Of a DNA stretch of 64,000 nucleotides, positions 54,151 to 64,000 are shown piece by piece (position 1 is the stretch's first letter; every line of letters begins with the position of its first letter). The stretch is from Sebastes aleutianus (Eukaryota > Chordata > Actinopteri > Perciformes > Sebastidae), in the NCBI GenBank assembly GCA_916700875.1, contig CAKAKS010000032.1:11096129-11160128 (forward strand), written 5' to 3'. The notes below the pieces were generated by a model that made no database searches, was not told the DNA's origin, and saw only the letters and a list, made by a program, of their open reading frames with translations. The position numbers and the translations under genes were made by a program.

Positions 54151-57100
54151 ATGTTTTTAAGAATAATATCTTGAGGAGAAAATTTAGAATAATTTGACAT
54201 AAAATTAACAAAACCTAATTTGTCCTTAACATGGGGTGGTAAACTTTTGAAAAGTTAAGTCATCGTGTTTAACATCATCCTGTCCAAACACAGCAAATAT
54301 GTGGTGAGGGCCAGAAGTCGCAGTTGCAGTGTCCATGGAAAAGAAAAGACCTTGTATTGTCCTCAGTGTTGTCTGCTGTACAGTTCACAGCCACAACAAA
54401 GCATGTAACCAGAAACACTGATGTTGTTTGACTGAAGAAAACAACCACCTGTGTAATCCTTAAGACAAGCAGCATCACACCAAAGTAAAACCCATGTCGA
54501 GAGCAGGGTCAAGGCCTCACGTTGACCTGCTCACACCAATCGCAAACACGGGTGTTTCCAGAGTTGTTGCACCTGTGTGAAAGAAGTAAAATTAAACTCT
54601 CAGAAATCATTGTATGAAGACCTTCACTCTCATTTGCCTCAGGTTGTTTTCCTCAGTAGGACTGATGTTAATCACTTGCATTGTTCAAGGGGATCAAGCA
54701 GTCGTTAGTGGTTGTTTATTGCCAGTGAAAGGTCGTTTGGTTCTTTCATTTTAAACACTTGTTTTTTGTTTGGGGACTGGAGTTGCCCCGAAGCACATTT
54801 CCTTCACCACAAGCTCTGATCTTCCAGCTGGACCTGTGGTGTCGCGTGATCGGTATTCCATATGTCATGCGTGGGACTACTTGCCCTGGGGGAAGTATGC
54901 ACTCTTCTAATGACGGCGTAGATGTTACAAGACTATGTTTTTTTTAATCAGTAAATTAATTACATGTTTGGCATGTGTGACACTTGTGAAAATTAAACTA
55001 TGGTTAGATTTGAAGAACTACAGTATATCCAGTGACACGGTAATACAGTTGAACCACATACCTATGTTCACAAAGCCAGAAGTTTAAGTCATATGCTGCT
55101 CGTCATTTTCCAAATATAGTCCTGAATCCACATGCCATGGGCAATACTTCAGCTGCGAACGGCTGGCACTGTTGGCCCCAACTCGTCTGAATAGTTTCTC
55201 ATTTACCAAACACACTTATTTTTTTTCCCTCCCCACTTGTCCCCCTTGTAGTTAATGGAAGTAAGACTGCCAAGTTTTAACAAGGCATCCTAAACATGCA
55301 AACCTGCACAACTACTGTCTGACTGAGTGGCTTTTATCCACTTATTTTAACAAGTCCAGACTCTGTCTACTGTTCAGTGTTCAGTACACGCTGGACGACA
55401 TCCAGAATTTTCTATACTTAAATACCGGCTAATCAAATTTCAAAGCCCTGTATCTGGACATGGATTAGGGCATGTGATGGGTTTATTTTGAGCAAGAAGT
55501 CATCGTTAATGTCCTGCTGGTCTAGTGGCCCACGTCTATCAGACCTAACAGTCCTGTTAGTCCAGTAATAATGTAACTTGACCTCACACAAATTGCAATA
55601 AAAGCTATTTTACTTGTATCAAACCCCTAAAAGTGTCCTCTTTGACATAGAAAAAGTGTTAATGAATAACCCGAATGGAAAATCCAGGAATCTCAGAAAT
55701 TCAAAGTGACCGCCTTCCACCCTAGTGACAATAATTATTTCATATTTGAAAGGGTTGCAATCAGAGACGGGCAGTATTTCTGTACTTTTATTTGAAATAC
55801 ATTAGTTTGGAGTATTTTGTAATTGGTATTTGACAGGGCTGAACCCCCTGTAGGACTAGATCTTGGCAGAATAGGTCTAAATCTGGGTAGAATAAGACCC
55901 CTGTATGTCTTTTTTGTTTTCATACAATTCTTAAGATTTTTTTTAAATCTCATTCAGAACATATCGAGGACACAAAGTCCATTGAGTTTGTTTTTGTTGC
56001 AATTTGTGTGAGATTGACCCACATTCACATTATACATCATACATTATACACTTATACATTAGCTTGTTATCAATGTATCAGCATGGAGCTACAGTTGCAG
56101 ACGTGTGTCTTGTGTGTGAACGTTACCCATAACCAGTAGTCTGAAGTGAACGGTCAGATGTAGGTTGAACACGTGTTCCTTCACCATGTCACACAGTGTG
56201 TTTGATGTCATGAGGATGGAAACATAAGAGTAGGAGGCAAGGGTGTGTGTGTGTGGCTGTGTCCTGCCTCTCAAATAGCACCAAAGTGCCAAGGAGGCAA
56301 TTAGCTTGTCAGAGAGGTGGCAAACGTGCTGAATACGCTTTTTGTCTTTCACCAAGTTTGTGCTTCAAAAAAAATAACAGGGTTGTGTCTGAGTCCACAC
56401 ATGCTGAATGACTCCACTGATGGGTGCCTTCAGCAGCCTTATCTATAGAGATGATAGTGAGGTGTGGACCCGTGATCCTTATCTGGCTAAAACAGAGACT
56501 TCCTAAACTGGAGTGTGAACAGACGCTGTGCAGACGCCTCACCCTTATTAAGGCATCCACCGTCTCTGTTTTTGTGCCGGCTCTATCGGACAAGTGGGGT
56601 TCTATGTTTGGATAGCTTCCACAGGCAATCATTAATCCGTTTTAGCAGCCCTTACACTGTAGGCTGTGTGTATATATGCGTCCGGGAGGACAGGTGTTAC
56701 ATTAATCCAAACAGCGGAAATCTGTATGCCCCTTCTGGTGGCCTCACGTATAAGGAAGTACTAAATTACAATAATTTATTCAATTAAAGGTCAATCTTCT
56801 TTTGACATCCCTTCGTTAAAACTCCTGTCTTTGTCATTTACCAGTTTCATGTCATACAGCCATTCAGCTTTTAAAATTGTCCCATTGTGCTCCATTGATG
56901 GGCAGATAACCATGTTACCTTTGCATAGAAAATAGCCTTTAGAGTTCAGGGGAAGTGCTGTAAGAGGATTCCCCCTGGGGAGAGGCGACTGAAAGGGATT
57001 GCTGTGGTTTCGTCCCCGTCGGCCCCTCCGCGGCCTGTTTCTCACACGGCCTGGTGTCCAAGCCTTATAGCCCCAGGAGCTCTAACATATGGGGACTTCT

Positions 57101-57750
57101 AGAGAAATCATCAATAGTTAATGGCACTAGCGATGAGGAGACAAAGACAAAACAAGAGTCTGTGTTTTAATCAATTTAAAGGTCTTCACATAGAGACTGA
57201 AAGTTGAGCTTCAAGACAGTGTGTTCAGCATTGATGTTGTGTTTGGACAGTACACAGTAAGCATCCCTCATGTGTGCAGGACTTTATGGGGGTGATGATT
57301 TTTATCAGTAGATCAAAATCCGTCTGCATTTGCATGTACATCCAACGGTTCTTCTCTCAGTGCCAGGAGAGGTCACCTTCTACGCCTGCCAACCGGGGCT
57401 ACACCAGTTTGCTTTTTATTCAAATCTAAAATGTGCATTGCAAATCTCCCAGATGATCTCAGCTTAGCAGGACCTGCAAGCTACTTGGCCCCGCTCTTCT
57501 CTAAGAGCATTGGCCTGTGAAGTGCCATGCTTAAGCCACGGGAATAAAAGCTCCAACCTGAGGTGGCACAGCGGGCGCAAGTGCAAATACGGGTCACACG
57601 CCGACTGACCTCTCGTGCAGGAGATGTCAAGTGCGTGCGGCTGCCCACGCTCACTGGTTTGTTGCGTGTCATGATTGTACCTAAACTCTCACAGTCATGT
57701 GATTTAAGTTTAGATATATTAAAATCTCAATTTGCTGAGGCACCAGATAT

Positions 57751-57965
57751 TAGGGCTGGGACGATACACCTATCTCCCGATTCGATACTATCACGATACT
57801 TGGGTGCAGATTCAATATGTATTGCGATTTTTATGTATTGTGATTCTACAAGTATTGCGATTCGATATTACAATTTATTGGGATTTTTGGTAACTTTTTT
57901 AGCACTAGACCATGGGAAAAAGTTGAATCATACAGTTCTAGGGACTTTTACTTTGGAAAATATCT
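57751..57965 (+). mobile_element. hAT-type fragment
   Basis: Begins TAGGGCTGGGACGATACACC followed by repeated TATTGCGATTC / CGATAC motifs. Only one end is present, so the copy is truncated. Confidence 0.6.
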
Positions 57966-60900
57966 AAATTGATTCAGTAAAAATATATCAGTCATTCTCA
58001 GGCATTATTTATTAATACATTTCCCTCACAAATTAGTGGTATGGCGATTCAAACTCCTGCAGAGAAGGGAAAAGGAAGTGAATGGCTGTGTTGGTGTTGC
58101 TATCAAAGCACTGCTAATGCAGTTATGCTCAAATGACCACAGAACATGAGAGGAATGCAGTCAACTCCTGTTTTGTTTTTTTCTTACCAAACCAAACCAG
58201 CAGCTCTGTGAATGAGCAGTCAAAACAGGTCACACATGTCCTTTGTTGCGTTTGGAGCCACCAGTTGCTTTTAACGGATTTAAAACGCTGAACTCTGTCG
58301 AGTTGATGGTCCCCTTCGTTGACCAAATACACACAAAGCTCTTTCATCCTGCCACCAGCTTACACTGTAATGGAGTGTAATGTCATTATGATTATGAAGT
58401 GATCTGTAGTTTTATGAACTGTTACCCACTTTTGGGTTTAGCCGGGCACTTGGGTGGATGCCAGATCAGAGCTTGTTCAGGACATGTTCAGACTAGTCAG
58501 TATTTTCCAGGTCCTCCTCCATAGAGACTGAATTCCTGTCTAGCTATTCACACAGTTTAAAATTGCCGTCCCTGTAGGAAATACAATCTTATGGTAAAAC
58601 GTTAAGAGAAGCTACTGACTTTCATTCCATTGCTTATATTTTCATAATAACATCAAGTTGGTATTTAATCAGTATTGCATGGAGGCTGTTGTGGTTATAG
58701 GTTTGTGTTTTCACTTGCTGTGACGTATCTCCGAGTCTGTCAGCTCTCTTGTTTACTTGTTACATTAGAGACTGCTGATAGATAAGGCAGCTGTAATCGG
58801 TTAGTCTGTGTTTTCACAGCATTGGTGGTGCATTGATGAGCCCTGAGGCACTATCAGCATGGCTCCATGGCCCCCTGAATGGATGAAAGTGTTTGTTTTA
58901 ACCAGGAAACTAAAAAAACACCTGGATGATTAAAGGGAAGCCCCATACTTTCTTCGTGGTTATTTTTACATGTGGTTTTCCATGCAGGTGTACAGCACGC
59001 AAAGGCACATATTACTCTATTATGGACACAACGTCATAAAGCTGATAAAGGGACACAACCGTGCCAAGCTTCTATTTTCATTTTGTTATTGTTGAAAGTC
59101 ACCTAGGGAGTCCACAGAAAATTCCACGAACAGTAGAGCAGTGAAGTCATTCATACTGAGGATCTCTTTCACTTTTTGTCCATCTTCCTCTGGACTTCCC
59201 CATCACAGGTCACTCTTGTTATTTATTTGATTATTCTCTCCCAACAGGCAAAGCATCTAACATGCAGGTAAATTATCAGAATACAGGTCAGCCGTGACGG
59301 ATCAACCCTGTCATGCTTTGTCAAATTGGAATTTGTTGTGAACTCTCTAAACCCGCTGAACTTAAAATCCTCTACGTTTTTGCCAGAGGCTGCAACTCGG
59401 AAAATCTCATGTCATATCTCACCTAAACGTACTCAAGGCTGAGTCAGTTAGAAAGTTTTAAACAATTTAATTCCCTTGATCTCAATTCAATAGGTTGTAC
59501 AAAGGATATAAGAGCAAAATGTGGGCTTTGAATTTGTTTACGCAGGGAGTGGTGGCTCCTGTTTGAGAAAATTCTGGACCTGCAGAAACAATGGTGGGAG
59601 ATTCTGTTGATCTTTCCTTTTTGTTTCCATTGGTGTAGACATCTGGGAAAAGCCTCTCACCTGCCCTTCATCCGTTTGTATGTGGCACCCTTTCCAGTCA
59701 ACTGCGCATTTATCATTTATAGGAACACGACTGTCCCTTTCTTAACCTGTCATCATGGCCAGTGAGGGAGACCCACAACAGGTGCAAACCTCACGTGGAA
59801 ACTAGGCGGAGTGTGTTTTTGTGGTGAGAGAGAGATTAGCTTAAAGTGTGTGCACTCATGAAGAATCCATTGGTTTAAGCATCAAAACAAAACGTTGGGA
59901 CATATCCATAGAAATAGAATGGACATTGAAAAGCCGATTGTTGTTAGTTGTTATGGTGACAAAACACGGCGGTGGGGCCATAAGCGCATTGCTCATCTGG
60001 CGATAGCAATGCGCTTTCTTCCGCTGTGACAAGAGTGTGTGGATGAAGCATGAAGTTGTTCAATTTTACACATTTACTCCGGCTCTCTGTGCTTCGTAAT
60101 GTAACTTACTACTGCTCGTTTTAGTCATTACTTCAAAACCTCCCATCAGTGAATCAGCAACTTGCCGTAAGTCGGTTTTGTTCATATGGATGTTAGCCCG
60201 CTACAACGGTCGCAATGGCAACAGTACACTTAAAAATGTCCGCCGCTCTAACTATCCTGCTACTTTGATTCGAACGGGAATGTCCGTTCTACTCTATTTC
60301 TACGGATTCATTTTAAAACACCAAAGTCAGAGAGTCAGTAGAGTCACCACAGCACCAACATGCAGTGTGTGAATGTGTGTCTGAATGGTTGCGTCACAGG
60401 CGCCCTGTCCTGGCCTACGGGTGACACGCTGTCGCTCATCGCTACCTTTCATTGAAGATGACTCACCCGGCCGCCCCCCTTGCAGCAGGAGAACGGGATC
60501 AGCTGCCGACGGCCTGTAGGCTGCCTAGTGACGTTTTAGGTTGCATAATTCATTCAAGTCTTCATTATATTCGCTCCACTCTGTCGTATTAAGATAATGA
60601 GTCATTGAGAATTTTCGTGGGAAACTTTGATTTGTGTTCAGTATGTGTGTGTGTGTGTGTGTGTGTTTGTTGTTTTTTATTGGTCTTCTACAGAGTGGAT
60701 GGATGGACTAATGATGCTTTGTCTTTTTGACCCCTGTCTCCTCCTCCCCTGATCTGGACACAAGCCAGCAATAAATCTTTGGATTGTGGTCACATTCTCC
60801 TGTTCCTCCTCTCCCTCTCTCTACTTCAGCCTCCTCCAACTTCCTCAAACCTCCGTTCTCCCTATCATCCCCCCCCCAACCTCTTCCCACTTCCCCTGTC

Positions 60901-62888
60901 ACTATAGTAACCTTAATTTTATTTACATCTCCAGCCAATGCTTCAGCTCTTTGTTGGGACTGAGGGGGTTGTGCACCAGAAGCACTTTGTGCTGCCACAG
61001 CGAAGCGCTCCTGCTGGGTTTTTAGCCTGGGCAGAAAGCAGGCAACAAGCTCAGATTTGCGTGTGGACAGGCCAGGCTGAGGAACGGACCTCCACTGCGC
61101 CAGGGTCAGATATGGACCCGCTGTCGGTTTTGATCGAGCGAAATCCTCTGCTTGGCTTGGCAGAGGAATCTTTCTACTTTTTTCAGCCAGGCTTTTTAAC
61201 AAGATTTGAGGGCGGATTTACCCTCTGGGAGATTTATGGCAATTAGCAGGTTCTTATCCAGAGATGTTAATGGGGATCCACAGAGCAAGTACTACACTCA
61301 GCTTCATATCGCCCCTGCAGCTCATGTGATTATCTTTAGTTTAATTAACAGCTTGTTTCCGTCTGTCATATCTTTCATCTTTCATAAAAGCCCAATTTAA
61401 GCATTATCATACAACATAATAATAGCACAATGGATGCAAAGTTAAGTTTGGCTTTGCAAGAAAATATGCCCACATGCAGCGTTGGCTTGAGCGCTAGCAC
61501 ACTATTCCCATGGCAAACTAAATGAGTGGGGCACATTTCCTCCTCCAAACCTTGTTCATCTTAATTGTGGTTTCCATAGGCAGCTATTATGGTGTTGGTA
61601 AATTGCTCTGTAATCAGTGTGTAGGGCCACCCTGATCATACGCCATACATGTGATGGGAAAGCACTAAACTGAGTTCCCTGTGTTTTTTTTCTATGACCT
61701 GTTTGTGTCTCATTGGCTATGACTTTGAACCCAAGTTTGATGGGGGGGATGTTGCCTCTTGAAAGTGGTCATTTTCTTTTTTTGTCTTTCCTCGTCCTTT
61801 TTCTGTCTCTGCCTTTTGTTCCCCTGCTCTTCCATCTCTGTCTCTTTGTAAATAACGACAGTCTTTAATTATAGTTTTGTCTCAGGGAAATGATGTGTAG
61901 GTTGTAGCAAAGTGAGTATTTTAGAAGTCCCGTTGGCACACAAACAGCGCAGTCTATTACGCAACATCCCATACAGAGTGTGTCCTTATTGCTTTCTGAT
62001 TTAACACCTATTGTGATTAAAACTGGAAAACACTAGACCATTCCCAAAATTCCAAAAGTGACAGTCCCTATTGTGTTGTGCACTTTCAAGACACAAAGAC
62101 TGTGACTATCTTGGGATACTTGTCAACAGGCGGAACCGCAACAATATGAATGTTGGAGGGGCCAGGAAAGACTGAAGATTGTGGTGGGTGGAGAAGTAGG
62201 ACCAGGACTGAGAGTAGAAGGAGGGGGGTGTTGGGAGACATTTTTGAGGTCTTTGTTGCTTTCTTTAGTGGGTGTTTATGCTAGTGGTAACGAGCTGCAG
62301 CGTGGCCAGGCGGCCGACTGGCTGGAGAGTGATGGGTGCTGTTTATGTTGGCCTGAGAGGTTATTGCTCCAACCCCTGCCCCTGCCCTATTAGTTCGCTT
62401 ACCTGCACACAGTATCACCGACACTGACTCATGTCTTATTCAGGAACTGCAGCTTTACAAACCTGTCCTTGAACATCCCTGTGCTGATGTACCCATGAAT
62501 AAATTGAATGTCTTTCTGTGTTTACCACCAATTATATATATATCACAACTACATGAGGACGATACATTGGGAGATTTTACAGCTGACATTTGGCATGACA
62601 TAGCAGGAAGAGCACAGTTGTTATTAACATCCTTAATTAGGGCTGCATTAGAGTTAGGTGTTCACTTCCACAACCCTGGTGCACAATGCATGCTGGCTCA
62701 TTAGTGCATCTCCTTAATGGAACCGTGCCATCATTAAAGGAATAGCTAACTTAGCTTAGAACAAATACTGAAAACAAGGGGAAACTCCTAGCCTGGCTCT
62801 GTCAAATGGTAACCAATTCCACCTACCATTACCTCTAAAGATCACCAATTGAATCATCTCATTAACATATGTCATCTGTTTATTAAAT

Positions 62889-63170
62889 AGGGGTGTAAGA
62901 AAATAGCTATACGGTATCGCGATATTACGTTGTGCGATACTGTATCAATTCTCCAAAACACTTTATCGATTTTATATTAACCTCTTAAAAATCCGACGGC
63001 CCAACGTCAGGCCCGGCCTCAATTCTATCTTTCGGTGTTGCAGGCTCATGTCATACTAGCTTGTCGAGAAGGAGGCAAAATAACGCTCCAAAGTTACGCT
63101 AAATTTTGACGAGGAAAACCTGGCACCATTGCAGCTCTACATGGTTCAGCATCCTGGATAATAGTGGAAT
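62889..63170 (+). mobile_element. hAT-like fragment
   Basis: GGGGTGTAAGAAAATAGCTAT and ACGGTATCGCGATATTACGT resemble a hAT-type left end. GTCATACTAGCTTGTCGAGAAGGAGGC also occurs in the remnant at 40992-41600 (with CATGAAGG). Composite or truncated. Confidence 0.5.
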
Positions 63171-64000
63171 TTGTTATCCAGATTTCGCTCTATCAGGTTA
63201 TAAGCTCTCTGTGTCATTGACATATATATATGTGCTGCTTACCTACCCAAGAATCCTCAATTTTAAGGGAATGTAGACCTGCAAGGAAGCACAGGCCCTA
63301 TGGAAGAGCTGCATGTTAAACTGAACAGCTGTAAAAGATGACAGGCCACATGATGTTGAGAAACTGTATGTGCAGGAAGTCTTATGATATTTCAGGCTGC
63401 AAACTCAATGACCCAGGCAACCAGTTTTTTTTCACGCCCTTAGCTAACGCACCAACTGCTTCGGTTGATGCAGGTTTGCAACGACAGTCACTAATGTGCC
63501 TGCAGCAGTCTGCTTTACCTCTTCCTCTAGCGTTTTTCTCTCACTCTGTCTTGTTTGTCGTCTATCCTCTGATCTGTTTATGACCAGAAGTCATAGTGTA
63601 TCAGGTCATGCGACAGCCAAAGTACCTCTCATAACTTCCTGCGCTCCTCTGCTCTGATCTGCTTCGCCTGCAGACGTCCCCTCTCACCTCGCTCCACTCA
63701 ATATTAACCAAGCTGTCCACCCCTCCCCAGGCCACCTCAAACTTGGACATCTGACAGGTTACCAACAATGCGATTGGGCTTGTGTGCTGCTGGAGTTGAG
63801 GATTAGCCGAGCCCAAGAGCTAGTGCTCAGTTGCATGATGTGCTTCAACCACGACAGCCCCGCGAACTTTGACCCCCTTTTTCTCTCATCAGTCATCGTC
63901 CGTCACCCTGTAAGAGACAGAGCTGCTTTTGTCTGCCTGTGCAGGGACTAACCTCAGCTGCTTTTTTCTCACTTAGTGAGCCCACTCGGGACACGTCACG

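Larger units (their letters stand above)
51067..64000 (+). other. cnksr3 intron 1 (to right edge)
   Basis: Nearly 13 kb without a supported exon. It contains a 230-bp minisatellite, a LINE tail, a dispersed repeat, two hAT fragments and TG tracts (52921-52938, 60643-60667). The 164-codon minus-strand frame at 60708-61202 has no domain I recognise and arises over a pyrimidine-rich plus strand. Stretches 54200-57700 and 58100-62800 hold nothing I can name. Confidence 0.7.

Noticed and set aside
56791..57045. 84-codon minus-strand frame starting MRNRPRRGRRGR
   Set aside because: Considered as a transposon or RNA-binding fragment, but no family could be named and there are no flanking exons.
60708..61202. 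164-codon minus-strand open frame in cnksr3 intron
   Set aside because: Composition follows a pyrimidine-rich strand (Glu/Gly/Arg-rich protein), no known domain, and a competing plus-strand frame of 102 codons.
51067..64000. Second coding exon of cnksr3
   Set aside because: The expected LDDCLQQY-like sequence was not seen in any frame; presumably beyond the window.

Overview
The window is nuclear DNA of a ray-finned fish, most likely a percomorph teleost. It carries vertebrate genes with long introns and normal splice sites. It is also packed with short non-autonomous DNA transposons, tRNA-derived SINEs, LINE 3' tails and microsatellites of kinds I recognise as common in spiny-rayed fishes. 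The species call is an inference from family recognition; no search was run.

Four protein-coding genes are supported. (1) prkd3, protein kinase D3, minus strand: its first three coding exons (25481 down to 1116) encode the N-terminus and the start of the first C1 domain, and the rest lies off the left edge. (2) mocs3/uba4, minus strand, 36796 down to 29345: a complete 13-exon gene for a 459-residue E1-like adenylyltransferase plus rhodanese protein, with both catalytic cysteines at C239 and C412. (3) qpct, glutaminyl-peptide cyclotransferase, plus strand, 38044 to 46402: complete, 7 exons, 368 residues. (4) cnksr3, plus strand: only the first coding exon (51015-51066), followed by nearly 13 kb of its first intron to the right edge.

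Region by region: 1-25.5 kb is prkd3 with a 20-kb intron full of transposon debris. 25.5-29.3 kb is the prkd3 5' region, with one nested hAT/MITE and another MITE. 29.3-36.8 kb is mocs3. 36.8-38.0 kb is a divergent mocs3/qpct intergenic region. 38.0-47.5 kb is qpct. 47.5-51.0 kb is intergenic sequence with a hAT insertion just upstream of the cnksr3 start. 51.0-64 kb is cnksr3 intron 1.

The most interesting content is in mocs3. Three of its twelve introns (5, 8 and 11) have U12-type (minor spliceosome) signatures: 5' splice sites reading GTATCCT, two of them perfect GTATCCTTT, with CCTTGAC-like branch sites 12-15 nt before the acceptor. Intron 5 appears to have GT-AT ends. Mammalian MOCS3 is intronless and lies elsewhere, whereas human PRKD3 and QPCT are head-to-head neighbours. 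A multi-exon mocs3 between prkd3 and qpct therefore suggests this is the ancestral locus and the mammalian gene is a retrocopy that replaced it.

The genes are not an operon or pathway. Mocs3 serves molybdenum-cofactor synthesis and Urm1-dependent tRNA thiolation, Qpct forms N-terminal pyroglutamate on secretory peptides, and Prkd3 and Cnksr3 are signalling proteins. No exon of a further gene was convincing, and no tRNA, rRNA or CRISPR feature was seen.
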